Source of the DNA: Liopterus haemorrhoidalis
Lineage: Eukaryota > Arthropoda > Insecta > Coleoptera > Dytiscidae
Assembly (NCBI GenBank): GCA_963971575.1
Contig: OZ020625.1
Location: forward strand, 31,010,537-31,074,536
Length of the DNA stretch: 64,000 nucleotides
Direction of reading: 5' to 3'
This document shows, in pieces, positions 57,501-64,000 of this stretch. The first letter of the stretch is position 1. Each line of letters starts with the position of its first letter. The position numbers and the translations under genes were made by a program. The notes beneath the pieces were generated by a model. It worked only from the letters and a program-made list of their open reading frames with translations, was not told where the DNA came from and searched no databases.

Positions 57501-60500
57501 TGACAGGAATCGAACTCTACTTTGCAAATTACTTTCAATTAATTGAATGTCAACTTTTTCAATTAATTGATCAATTAATTGAATCGTGTAAAACCCACTT
57601 AAGGCGCTGTCTATTATATTACATTAACAATATGCTAACTGTTACACACCTGAATCTCTACGTTCTCCTGCTTGTCTCCTGTTCCCCTGGCTATATTCAC
57701 CTCCAGGGCTTTCGTTTCGTGCGTCTCTTCCAGCCCGTGTTCCGTGTAGAACCCGTATTCGTTGTAATGGTAAGTGTGCGGGGATTCCGCGAGTGGATCT
57801 CGCCCAACTGAGACAACCCTGCGGTGAAGACTTCCCTCAGGAGTTAAGTCCAATACCTGGAGACCTCCTAGCGAGCCCCTAACAGCTAAACTGCTGAAAC
57901 CGTCTTCCACTGTCGCCTGTATCCTCGCCTCTGACATGGTAGCCGTGGCTACTTTACGTCCGCACATCTCACCATTTCGATCCGATACTCCTCGCATCAC
58001 CAGCACGTTCAATCGATGGAAGTCAAAAGTTAATTCCATTTTGGTTGGTTTATAGTCCTCCGGAGGTTCCTCCAGGTCCAGGTACTGGTCCAGCCTGCGG
58101 TGGGGGTATGCTGATGGTTCCTTGACGGGGAAAACCCGACGAACGAAACCCACCAGTTCGACGATCGTCTCCTGGTTTGCGGTGATGTCCAGGTTGTTGA
58201 ATTGGATGTTTGCGATACGAACGGTGTCGGTACCTTGTACTTCGGTGTACTCCACACATATCAGGGCCTCATGACTCATATCTAACGGCCCTAAAACCAA
58301 AAAAACTTAAAATAATACTAGAACTTTTCATTTTTTTTACAATTAAAATTTTCAAAAAATACAATTTTTCTGAATAAATAAGGCTGTAGGGATTCCAAAC
58401 ATTCAATCCCCAGGTCGCTATCTCTTACCGTTTTCGTGAAATGAATTTTTGAAAAATTGCGAAATTTTACCCCTTGTTGGCAGGCAATCAACAATACACG
58501 CATGTAATGCAGGACAGTCTAACTTTCAGGGGTTTAGTAATAAATTTCGGATAAATTAAGTATTTTTTAAACAATTAATGAATGTTTTGGGAAACATTCA
58601 ATAAAAAAATTGATGTGAAGTGTGAATTTTCACACATTTCAGGGTTTCACAGGTATTTAGTAAGTGAATGATGATTATTTGGGATGCCAAAACAAATTTT
58701 TGTTAAAATATTTTTTTGTTAATTTTAATTCGAATACCTAATACCATTATTAAGATTTTGAAAATTGCGCCCATGGCTTCCATTGGTTGTTTTAAGTCAG
58801 AACTCCGTCCCTTTGATTTTGTGTATTCAATTTCAACAATTTCCTATGGTTATTAAATTTACGCTTTTAAAAATTAAATGCAACATTAAAAATAATTTAT
58901 TTTGCAAAAATAAAATTTTGATCGTTAATCCACGTACTAAGGGCTTTCATTTGATACCCTACTCAGAATTTTTTTTTTTTCGATTAGCACATATTTGTTT
59001 ATATTTTTAGGGGAATATGTTTTTTAAATGTTTTAGTATTTTTCCTATGTGCGGTTCAAAGACCTACATTTTACAAAGACCTCATTGACCTACATTTGTG
59101 TACCGGAATAGTACAAAAGGAATTTTTGATTAGATTATGTTTTCGGAATATAACGCATTTTTTCTGTTCTTTTGTTGACGATATAAATATTTAATACGTT
59201 ATGTATCATAGTAAACAATTACACTTTCATGGTGTAATGGTTAGCCTTCTTGCCTCCTAAATTGCAAACCAAGGTTCGCTTCCGGTCTGGAGACAATTTT
59301 ATTTTTTTGTTATTTTTTATGAGCAGATATTTGTTTATATTTTTAGGGGGATATATTTTTTAAATGTTTTAGGCCCGGTTTTTCCACCTTCAGATAAAGT
59401 TCCAGGTAACTATCTGACAGATAAGGTTATTTGTAACTTCATCTGCTGAGTAAATGTCATCTCTTCTTTCTATACAAATGTACCTATCGGATAGTTATCT
59501 AACGGATAATGAGACTGACGTATTGGATTCACTGACTGGTGGTATTGACATTTACTCAGCAGATGAAGTTACAAATAAACTTATCTGTCAGATAGTTACC
59601 TGGAACTTTATCTGAAGGTGGAAAGACCGGGCCTTAGTATTTTTCCTATGTGCGGGTCAAAGAGTTGTATTAAGCATGCCAAATTTCAACTCTCTAGGTT
59701 TATCCGTTTGGCTACAATTTTTACCGGACAGACAGACAGACGACAAAATGACGGTATAAGGGTTAAAAATTATTGAAAGAAATTATTTCGTTTTTTGAAT
59801 ATTTGTGAATTTATATATATTGGTTTTTTTTTTTTTAATTGAATATATCCCAAAACATTTATTAATTATTATCTGTCTCAATTTGTAATACGAAACTAAC
59901 AGGGAAACTTCATTTTTTATGTTGTATATTTAAAATATCATCTTAGGGTGGTAATTCTGAAGTAACACCTTTCAAAATATTTGACAATTCATACTTGACA
60001 TTAAATTATATGTCAACTTACTAACACAAATTGTATAAAACACTAATTGACAAGTATTTGAAATATATTTTATGCAACCAGAACAGAAAATATGAATAAA
60101 CGAAATAAGATGAAATAAATATTTGTATATAATTCAAAATATTAGACATGTCAATCACAATTTTGACATGTCAATTTCGTATCTGACATGTAGTTTTTGA
60201 GTGAATATAACCTCAGTATAATGAAACTTCACAAAAAATGTAAAAGCCAGATTTACAAGTTTACATGGTTTCAAAAAAGTCTATTTACACCACAACAGTC
60301 ACCAAAGTAACCAGACCTAGTTTCGTATTACAAATTGAGACAGATTATAGTTAAAAAACACTTACTTGTAATTTATCCGAAATTTATTATTAAACCCCTG
60401 AAAGTTAGACTGTCCTGCATTACACGGGTGGATTGTTGGTTGTCTGCCAACGAGGGGTAAAATGTTTCAATTTTTCAAAAATTCCTATCACGAAAACGGT

Positions 60501-63500
60501 AAAAGATAGCGACCTGGGGATTGAGTTTTTGGAAACCCTACAGCCTTATTTATTCAGAAAAAAAAATGAATTTTTTGAAAATTAATTTTAATTGTAAGAA
60601 ATTGTGGGTACTATTCTACAACTGCAAACCCAGCAATATTCGTGACTGTAAATAATCAAATTAAATTGCTAATAATAATAATAAATTGCTAATAATAATT
60701 AAAATTTCTAATACAAATAAATAAAATGATATGTGACTAAATAAAACTAAGAAAAATAAATTACTAAGGTAACCTAACCGAAAATTTTACAAAAAGTAAA
60801 TTTATTTACCTAAATTTGCACCTAAAATACATAGTACGCATGCGCAATAAGGTGGGTTTGCAGAAGTAGAATAGTGCCGAATTGTGAAGAGTGATAGCGA
60901 GATACTTGAAGGGGAAAGAGGAAGGTTGTTTTAGGCTACGTACCGTGCGTCAGGGGCATGTTGAACAGGGGTGGTGATGTGGTGGCCAGTCCACTGAGCG
61001 CCCGGCTTAGGGCGACCGGCGATGTTGCCCTCCTGGCCGAACACACCGCTGGATCGGGACTCGCCGGGGACATGGGGCTGGTCGGCTCGCTGTCCCTGAG
61101 GCTGCCGGACACGCTGTCCATGCCGACGTGCCTGTGTGACGCGACCAGCAGCTCGAAGTCCGGCCCGTAGGTCTGCAGCGCGTCGACCAGCAGCAGCCCG
61201 TGGACGGTCAGTGTCAGCCCGGTGTCCTGGGGCCTCCGGGTGAACGTGACCGAGGCCCCGGTGATCTGAAGCTCGGCCACGCTACGCCCCCGGCTCTGAA
61301 CCTGCAGGCTCACAGTCTCCACTGACAGCTGCAGCATCAGTAACCTGCACAACATAAACACTTCATCATGAGCATCTTTTCTTCATCTCCCCCAGACAAC
61401 TGACTCAAATAACTCTTAAGCCACTTAGGTCCGGTCTTTCCACCTTCTGGGTAACTATCTGATAGATAATGTAACGAATCGGTTAGAACGCTAGAATAGG
61501 GTGACCATTTTCTTAAGAAGGCAATGCGGGACGGAGCAAAAAAGAAGGTCCTCACCTCCCAAATCCAAGTGAAAAGCAAAAAAAAAAAGGTCTTCATCTC
61601 CCAAATCCAAGTGAAGAGCAAAAAAAAAAGATCCTCATCTCCCAAATCCAAGTGAAGAGCAAAAAAAAAATGTCTTCACCGCCCAAATCCAAATGAAGAG
61701 CAAAAAAAAAATGTCTTAACCTTCCAAATCCAAGTGACGAGCAAAAAAAAAATGTCTTCACCTCCCAAATCCAAGTGAAGAACAAAAAAAAAAGATCCTC
61801 ATCTCCCAAATCCAAGTGAAGAGCAAAAAAAAAATGTCTTCACCGCCCAAATCCAAATGAAGAGCAAAAAAAAAATGTCTTAACCTTCCAAATCCAAGTG
61901 ACGAGCAAAAAAAAAATGTCTTCACCTCCCAAATCCAAGTGAAGAGCAAAAAAAAAATGTCTTCACCGCCCAAATCCAAATGAAGAGCAAAAAAAAAATG
62001 TCTTAACCTTCCAAATCCAAGTGACGAGCAAAAAAAAAATGTCTTCACCTCCCAAATCCAAGTGAAGAACAAAAAAAAAAGATCCTCATCTCCCAAATCC
62101 AAGTGAAGAGCAAAAAAAAAATGTCTTCACCGCCCAAATCCAAATGAAGAGCAAAAAAAAAATGTCTTAACCTTCCAAATCCAAGTGACGAGCAAAAAAA
62201 AAATGTCTTCACCTCCCAAATCCAAGTGAAGAACAAAAAAAAAAGATCCTCATCTCCCAAATCCAAGTGAAGAGCAAAAAAAAAATGTCTTCACCTCCCA
62301 AATCCAAATGAAGAGCAAAAAAAAATGTCTTAACCTTCCAAATCCAAGTGTCGAGCAAAAAAAAAATGTCTTCACCTCCCAAATCCAAGTGAAGAACAAA
62401 AAAAAAATGTCTTCACCTCCCAAATCCAAGTAAAGAGCAAAAAAAAGGTCCTAATCTCCCAAAATTCAAGTGAAGAGCAAAAAAAAGGTCCTCATCTCCC
62501 AAATCCAAGTAAAGAGCAAAAAAAAAGGTCCTCATCTCCCAAATCCAAGTGAAGAGCAAAAAAAAAAGGTCCTTACCTCCCAAAATCCAACTGAAGAGCA
62601 AAAAAAGTTCCTCACCTCCCAAATTCAAGTGAAGAGCAAAAAAAAGTCCTCATCTCCCAAAATTCAAGTGAAGAACAAAAAAAAAATGTCTTCACCTCCC
62701 AAATCCAAGTAAAGAGCAAAAAAAGGTCCTCACCTCCCAAATCCAAGTAAAGAGCAAAAAAAAGGTCCTCACCTCCCAAATCCAAGTGAAGAACAAAAAC
62801 AAGGTCCTCATCTCCCAAAATTCAAGAGAAGAGCAAAAAAAAGGTCCTCACCTCCCAAATCCAAGTGAAGAGCAAAAAAAAAGGTCTTCACCTCCCAAAT
62901 CCAAATGCGGGACTTTTGCGGGACAAAATGTTAAAATGCGGGACGAATGGTCATCCTACCTATCCCCTATTCTTAGAGGAACTGTGTCGGCATTCTGGTG
63001 TACTACTCGATTCTGTTTTTTTTTATTTTATTCATTATTTTAATTACATTTTAATCTTCCAAACTTAAACTTTTTTGTAAATATTACTAATAATAAATTT
63101 CATTCATTAATTTTAAACCGTCTTACTTATCTGAAGTTGGAAAAACCGGCCCTTAATAATTTTAAGAGATACCAATAATGTTTGCTATGGCTAGGAAACC
63201 TTAAAAATAGTAATAGTACCTTGAGTTCATATTGTCCGCAGTCTCCGGGGTGTTGGTATCGTCCGTGGAAGCGCTGATGTCTTCATCCGCAGCGGGTGTC
63301 GGTCCACTAGGTCCATCCACCAGGTCCGGGCTGTTGAACGGGGAATCGGAGAGTCCCGCCTCGTTGAGCACCGTGTTGAAGAGTGTCCGTACCGCGGTCA
63401 CCTTGTGCTCGTTGACATGCAGCACGAGCCGCGGCAGACTGGCAGCCAGGGTGAAAGCCGGGTACATCGGGTCCGCCGTCTTCACCAGCCGCCTCTCGCA

Positions 63501-63596
63501 CCGGACCGTTATACTGAACTTGTCGAGCACGTGCATCGCGGAGGAACCCCTCAGGTGGGCGTGTCTCCAGCCGTCCTTCACACGGCACGTCAGCAC
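33149..63596 (-). CDS. Vps13D: VPS13D, C-terminal 3266 residues (13 exons; N-terminus beyond window)
   Basis: Giant bridge-like lipid transfer protein; in animals VPS13D links ER to mitochondria and peroxisomes and is needed for mitochondrial fission and clearance. Exons 63220-63596, 60944-61344, 57650-58290, 55026-56348, 50902-54638, 49020-49349, 44402-45038, 42317-42644, 40279-40745, 37262-37625, 35080-35673, 33593-33818 and 33149-33524 join in phase into 9801 nt including the stop. In-window residues: lipid-groove segments 1-1600, UBA about 1606-1646, SHR-BD/VAB about 2140-2480, ricin-type trefoil about 2483-2600, ATG2-C-like 2750-3066, PH-like C-terminus 3140-3266. Within the VPS13 family only VPS13D has UBA plus ricin lectin domains. 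Human VPS13D is about 4390 residues, so roughly 1100 N-terminal residues, including the chorein domain, lie beyond 64000. Confidence 0.9.
33593..33818 (-). CDS. Vps13D: VPS13D exon
   Basis: Encodes [27 protein letters not shown], then a basic linker and GDLLQRYGS, matching the KPVAGALDFASE.AQAVRD block that follows GLVG in VPS13D. Acceptor TTATATGCAG, donor GTGAGG, phase 2. Confidence 0.92.
33890..35020. repeat. GACA/AACA minisatellite in VPS13D intron, with element B inside
   Basis: 33890-34620 and 34895-35020 consist of degenerate four-base steps (CAGACAGACAAACAGATGGA). A 270-bp element B fragment (34622-34895) interrupts it. The long open frame on the minus strand here is a product of the simple repeat. 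Confidence 0.85.
35080..35673 (-). CDS. Vps13D: VPS13D exon: ATG2-C-like/VPS13_C core
   Basis: Encodes [20 protein letters not shown], then [20 protein letters not shown] and [20 protein letters not shown], and later [20 protein letters not shown]. These are among the most conserved blocks of all VPS13/ATG2 proteins; amphipathic helices here contact membranes. Acceptor TTTGCACTAG, donor GTAAGA. The 5' part of this exon and its upstream intron are duplicated at 56602-57070. Confidence 0.95.
36295..36920 (+). mobile_element. Element T copy 3 (right-truncated)
   Basis: Left-end hairpin near 36300 through the tRNA-like cassette (36712-36782, minus strand) to the block CATAATCTG-like/ATTCCTGTACTATTCCGG, then cut off. 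Joined on the right to copies of the GGCGGGAAGCGACCG repeat from upstream of VPS13D exon 35080-35673. Confidence 0.7.
36712..36782 (-). tRNA. tRNA-like cassette in element T copy 3
   Basis: On the minus strand GTCCGTAGTCCAGTGGTAAC (A-box region) and GTTCGATTCC (B-box), total about 70 nt, followed by T-runs. Closest in shape to a genuine tRNA of the five, but unverified. Confidence 0.5.
37262..37625 (-). CDS. Vps13D: VPS13D exon
   Basis: Encodes [30 protein letters not shown], an acidic linker and [13 protein letters not shown], matching the start of the VPS13 C-terminal (ATG2-C-like) region. Acceptor GCTCGACAG, donor GTATGT, phase 1. Confidence 0.88.
37776..38298 (-). mobile_element. Non-autonomous piggyBac element nested in element T
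   Basis: TTAACCCTTTACTGCATGA at the left and TATGCGGTAAAGGGTTAA at the right, 523 bp, with the same dead transposase fragment as composite A. It interrupts element T exactly at a TTAA that is unbroken in other copies of T, giving a clear order of insertion. Confidence 0.85.
38299..38803. mobile_element. Second TTAA-bounded palindromic element nested beside it
   Basis: Runs from the TTAA at 38295 to CGTAAAGGGTTAA at 38803. Related to the palindromic sequences at 30030-30580 and 31320-31880 (shared AAGACAACGTTTTTACTAT block and TTACACATTATATTTCCATA). After it, element T resumes. Confidence 0.65.
38988..39065 (-). tRNA. tRNA-like cassette in element T copy 4
   Basis: On the minus strand TAGCATAGTGCG (A-box region), a TTTGCAAAG block and GTTCGATTCC (B-box). 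Shares the 3' part with copies 3 and 5 but not the 5' part. Confidence 0.4.
39963..40250. repeat. Three tandem copies of a 113-115-bp repeat next to a VPS13D donor
   Basis: Copies start at about 39963, 40076 and 40190, with TAACCCAGCTTTGTAACAGT and CCGTACACTCGCCGATA. The last is truncated about 30 bp from the donor of exon 40279-40745. Not seen elsewhere in the window. Confidence 0.85.
40279..40745 (-). CDS. Vps13D: VPS13D exon
   Basis: Encodes [20 protein letters not shown] (human VPS13D also has a KMRPGSG block here). A GC-rich Arg/Ala/Glu linker follows, then [15 protein letters not shown] and [18 protein letters not shown]. Acceptor GATTGCAG, donor GTACGT, phase 0 out. A three-copy tandem repeat ends about 30 bp from the donor. 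Confidence 0.9.
41407..42241. mobile_element. Element M copy 2 (compact, 835 bp)
   Basis: Same inverted ends as 20246-22090 and collinear with it in reverse, without the three nested inserts, so it shows the ancestral layout. No transposase-like frame. Lies in a VPS13D intron next to a fragment of element B (41252-41406). Confidence 0.8.
42317..42644 (-). CDS. Vps13D: VPS13D exon: ricin-type beta-trefoil lectin domain
   Basis: Contains [20 protein letters not shown], the QxW motif QLW (in RRSQLWRM), a [10 protein letters not shown] strand, a second QxW (STQTWRF) and [17 protein letters not shown]. QxW repeats define ricin-B trefoils, and within VPS13 proteins only the D form has one. Acceptor TGTTAAAAG has a weak pyrimidine tract; donor GTATGT, phase 1. 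Confidence 0.9.
42690..44068 (+). mobile_element. Tc1/mariner-superfamily transposon with about 100-bp inverted repeats
   Basis: Inverted ends of about 100 bp (CAGTGAATTTATTTTTAATG ... ), flanked by TA at 42688-42689 and 44069-44070. It encodes the broken transposase at 42838-43880. Sits within a VPS13D intron, opposite to the gene, only about 45 bp upstream of the ricin-domain exon acceptor. Confidence 0.88.
42838..43880 (+). pseudogene. Transposase pseudogene (HTH/DUF4817-like plus DDE), frameshifted
   Basis: Starts [17 protein letters not shown], an arthropod HTH (DUF4817-like) N-terminus. Then, in successive different frames, come [20 protein letters not shown] (first catalytic Asp), the [16 protein letters not shown] block, a [15 protein letters not shown] block, and a C-terminus around [19 protein letters not shown]. 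Frame changes near 43270-43310 and 43555, and an in-frame stop near 43770, make it inactive. The third catalytic site reads [10 protein letters not shown] instead of the usual SPDL.PLDFF, so the acidic residue appears lost. Confidence 0.8.
44402..45038 (-). CDS. Vps13D: VPS13D exon: end of SHR-BD/VAB region
   Basis: Acceptor ATTTTTGTTTTAG, chosen over nearer AGs because only it keeps phase and supplies the conserved RYQLHNRS segment. Encodes [20 protein letters not shown], then [23 protein letters not shown] and [11 protein letters not shown], all matching VPS13D. Donor GTAAAG after His-Tyr-Gly, phase 0. Confidence 0.9.
45058..45108 (+). pseudogene. Fragment of a hemolectin-like vWD exon inside a VPS13D intron
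   Basis: GATGCTGTGGACAACACTTA and following bases match hemolectin exon 7 (minus strand, about 13928-13969) at 36 of 42 positions. They would encode [14 protein letters not shown] against DAVDNTFSIILQNS in the gene. It begins 20 bp upstream of the acceptor of VPS13D exon 44402-45038 and runs straight into the 141-bp satellite. Confidence 0.65.
45085..48990 (-). repeat. 141-bp satellite array, about 28 units, in VPS13D intron
   Basis: Head-to-tail 141-bp units (47 codons) with high identity between units. On the minus strand each unit reads through without stops, as in [20 protein letters not shown] and [18 protein letters not shown]. Variant sites ([36 protein letters not shown] or SAEF; FSK or FSE) define unit types. 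A five-unit higher-order repeat of 705 bp is visible (markers at 47436 and 48141). A three-unit block at the left end shares a 1-bp deletion (near 45650 and 46072) that breaks the frame. Substitutions between units are mainly amino-acid-changing, so the open frame looks like a by-product of recent amplification rather than a selected protein. Confidence 0.95.
49020..49349 (-). CDS. Vps13D: VPS13D exon: SHR-BD/VAB region
   Basis: Continues from the giant exon as [40 protein letters not shown] and [14 protein letters not shown], the VPS13 adaptor-binding/SHR-BD domain. Donor GTACAC at 49018-49019. The intron beyond the donor stays open in the same frame for about 980 codons through the 141-bp satellite. 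Confidence 0.93.
49529..50045. mobile_element. pogo/Tigger-like MITE
   Basis: CAGTCGATTCCGCTTAATCA and AAGCGGAATCGACTG ends, flanked by TA. Subterminal TTAATCGGGACA repeats are typical of this group. No transposase. Confidence 0.8.
50233..50581. mobile_element. TIR MITE
   Basis: CCAGTGGCGAAGGAAGACCT and AGGTCTCCCTTCTCCACTGG are imperfect inverted ends, with GGGAGGGCAAGTCTAGCGGA mirrored inside. Related to 25150-25625. Confidence 0.75.
50902..54638 (-). CDS. Vps13D: VPS13D giant exon: groove repeats, UBA domain, start of adaptor-binding region
   Basis: One 3737-nt exon, open throughout, in a gene whose other exons are mostly 0.2-1.3 kb. Groove repeats include [20 protein letters not shown]. 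The UBA domain is at about 52445-52570: [20 protein letters not shown], then a DAALWL segment; the hydrophobic MGF-type loop reads GLGF. In VPS13D the UBA binds ubiquitin chains. The 3' end encodes [17 protein letters not shown], the conserved start of the SHR-BD/VAB region. Acceptor TTTTGTCAG, donor GTAACA, phase 2. GC content is clearly higher in the 3' 500 bp than in the middle of the exon. Confidence 0.95.
54700..55015. repeat. Tandem hAT-end repeat of about 122 bp
   Basis: Two and a half units each with CCTGTTGAGAAACACTGGT and GAAAATGAACAAAATACACA. The unit end is the hAT-like terminal repeat also at 17532. Fills the short intron between VPS13D exons 55026-56348 and 50902-54638. Confidence 0.75.
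55026..56348 (-). CDS. Vps13D: VPS13D exon, 441 codons
   Basis: Fully open, phase 0 at both ends. Begins [20 protein letters not shown] and contains a Ser/Arg-rich linker. Groove repeats follow, such as [20 protein letters not shown] with HLGRISVKN, and the [11 protein letters not shown] segment. The repeated 'P.h.lP' and 'hGxhxVxN' blocks are characteristic of VPS13 proteins. Acceptor CCGTTACAG, donor GTGAGT. Confidence 0.92.
56602..57070 (-). pseudogene. Partial duplicate of VPS13D exon 35080-35673 with its upstream intron
   Basis: 56602-56740 matches 35535-35673 at over 90%, keeping the acceptor region (CACTAGGT changed to CACTAGGTAC-like) and reading [20 protein letters not shown]. It stops after HSF and joins element T debris on the left. 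56741-57070 continues with the upstream intron repeat. It lies in the same gene and orientation, 21 kb upstream. No matching donor is seen, so it is unlikely to be spliced usefully. Confidence 0.85.
57085..57535 (+). mobile_element. Element T copy 5 (truncated inside the tRNA-like cassette)
   Basis: Left-end hairpin near 57090 through the common left half to the B-box side of the cassette (57506-57530), where it breaks off into an unrelated TCAATTAATTGA-rich stretch. Confidence 0.7.
57650..58290 (-). CDS. Vps13D: VPS13D exon
   Basis: A 213-residue groove segment ([51 protein letters not shown]). Acceptor TTGGTTTTAG, donor GTGTGT. Ends in phase 0 to match the next exon. The Asn/Leu-rich beta pattern is typical of the extended bridge domain. 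Confidence 0.88.
59228..59305 (+). tRNA. tRNA-like cassette in element T copy 6
   Basis: TGGTGTAATGGTTAGC is a very good A-box and GGTTCGCTTCC a good B-box, about 40 nt apart, with a T-run after. Isotype not assigned. Confidence 0.5.
59372..59633. mobile_element. Harbinger-type MITE
   Basis: GGCCCGGTTTTTCCACCTTC and GAAGGTGGAAAGACCGGGCC ends with about 88-bp near-perfect inverted repeats, flanked by TTA on both sides. Nested in element T copy 6. Confidence 0.85.
59873..60343. mobile_element. MITE with CTGTCTCAATTTGTAATACG ends
   Basis: Perfect inverted ends flanked by ATTAT on both sides (5-bp duplication). A shorter copy with the same ends is at 20434-20609. No coding content. Confidence 0.8.
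60601..60943. other. Intron segment without recognised feature
   Basis: AT-rich DNA with short AATAATAAT runs immediately before VPS13D exon 60944-61344. No repeat or gene recognised. Confidence 0.4.
60944..61344 (-). CDS. Vps13D: VPS13D exon
   Basis: Encodes [20 protein letters not shown] and [23 protein letters not shown]13 groove repeats. A Ser/Pro-rich insert then follows ([20 protein letters not shown]). Acceptor GTTGTGCAG, donor GTACGT, phases 2 and 1. Strong GC3 bias against the AT-rich intron. Confidence 0.88.
61427..63153. mobile_element. Larger Harbinger-type element enclosing a minisatellite
   Basis: Ends GGTCCGGTCTTTCCACCTTC (61427) and AGTTGGAAAAACCGGCCC (63136-63153) match the Harbinger MITE ends, with TTA flanks. 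Inside lies another TIR sequence (AGAATAGGGTGACCATT near 61493; AATGGTCATCC...CCCTATTCT near 62946-62974) that itself encloses the minisatellite. Confidence 0.7.
61540..62910. repeat. 41-42-bp minisatellite, about 33 units
   Basis: Units of the form CCCAAATCCAAGTGAAGAGC plus an A-run plus GTCCTCACCT. Between 61650 and 62280 a four-unit higher-order pattern of about 165 bp repeats. Open frames on both strands here are products of the repeat. Lies in the VPS13D intron between the first two exons of the window. Confidence 0.92.
63220..63596 (-). CDS. Vps13D: VPS13D exon (first in window)
   Basis: Encodes [37 protein letters not shown] and [17 protein letters not shown], the repeated-groove pattern of VPS13 N-terminal halves, then an acidic Asp/Thr/Ser-rich linker. 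Acceptor TACATCCAG, less certain than the others because the preceding exon is off-window. Donor GTACTA, phase 2. Confidence 0.8.
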
Positions 63597-63670
63597 CTGG
63601 ATGTACGGATCGGAAAAAAATATAGATGTAAAAAGTATAGATATAAGCTGTTCACTTTTGTAAGAACACA

Positions 63671-64000
63671 CTATGGTCTATTTCAAAGTAGAAAAATGTG
63701 TGTAAGAAGATAGAAGCTGTTTGTCCTTGCTTCGAATTGGTTTAGATCGTCATCCCTATTACACTGTTCAAATATTGTTTTTAGTCCAAGTTGACAGATG
63801 TTCAGTGTCGTACATTGCAAATATGTATTATTTATATTATTTTATTTTTCTCATATATTTTGTTATTATTTACATATTTAGACTTTTATTTATATTCTTG
63901 GCGTAGATTTTATGGAGAAAATTTTCCATGTAATTTGTTTTTACGCAGTTATATATTTTTTTGGTTATCTGATATATAAATATTTTTTGACACTTAACAA
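63671..64000. mobile_element. Element M copy 3 (runs off window)
   Basis: Starts CTATGGTCTATTTCAAAGTA and matches 20246-20430 and 20610-20760 without the nested MITE. Its outer flank (63648-63670) is the complement of 22091-22115, so the true element border may lie farther out. Confidence 0.75.

Larger units (their letters stand above)
58606..59765 (+). mobile_element. Element T copy 6 (internally rearranged, Harbinger inside)
   Basis: Left end at 58606 and right end at about 59765. The middle, including the tRNA-like cassette (59228-59305, plus strand), is inverted relative to copies 2-4, and a Harbinger-type MITE (59372-59633) sits in the right half. Confidence 0.65.

Noticed and set aside
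11746..59305. The five tRNA-like cassettes as functional tRNA genes
   Set aside because: All lie inside copies of one transposable element, and clear anticodon stems and full cloverleafs could not be confirmed by eye; kept as tRNA-like only.
61594..62818. Open frames on both strands with a Phe/Trp-rich or Lys-rich repeat
   Set aside because: Products of the 41-42-bp A-rich minisatellite; no start context, no splice support, no domain.
61540..62910. Regularly spaced repeats resembling a CRISPR array
   Set aside because: The 'spacers' are part of the same tandem unit and repeat as well; the setting is an animal intron.

Overview
The window is AT-rich, repeat-laden genomic DNA from an arthropod, most likely an insect. 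Long introns, GT..AG splice sites and an arthropod-type core promoter (TATA box plus a TCAGT initiator) support this. There is no sign of bacterial or organellar DNA. I cannot name the order or species from sequence alone. Two large genes lie head to tail on the minus strand, and nearly everything else is transposable elements (TEs), satellites and their remnants.

Gene 1 (28033 down to 611, continuing past the left edge) encodes the N-terminal 1157 residues of a secreted hemolectin/hemocytin-like clotting protein. Twelve exons with consistent splice phases give: signal peptide, Gly/Tyr-rich leader, sushi-like module, EGF-sushi-EGF, then D-type assemblies (vWD-C8-TIL, vWC-like, vWD-C8-TIL). 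Its promoter is visible at 28070-28101, with four GATA motifs 200-330 bp upstream.

Gene 2 (63596 down to 33149; N-terminus beyond the right edge) encodes the C-terminal 3266 residues of VPS13D, the bridge-type lipid transfer protein. Thirteen phase-consistent exons include one 3.7-kb exon. They carry a UBA domain, the adaptor-binding (SHR-BD/VAB) region, a ricin-type beta-trefoil, the ATG2-C-like region and the C-terminal PH-like region. UBA plus ricin domain marks the D paralogue. The stop codon lies about 5 kb upstream of the hemolectin promoter; that interval holds only repeats.

The introns hold: a 141-bp satellite (about 28 units at 45.1-49.0 kb, about 9 at 4.0-5.3 kb) that stays open for about 1000 codons in frame with the preceding VPS13D exon; a related 191-bp satellite; piggyBac-bounded composites; foldback elements with tandem-repeat arms; hAT, Harbinger, pogo-like and Tc1/mariner elements; a Penelope-like tail with a hammerhead-like core; and LINE debris. 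One dispersed element (here 'element T') carries a different tRNA-like cassette at the same internal site in each of five copies. Fragments of both host genes also turn up inside introns: a hemolectin vWD piece at 45058-45099 and a VPS13D exon piece at 56602-56740.

All exon models were built by eye from reading frame, splice consensus, phase and recalled family similarity. No alignment or gene finder was run.
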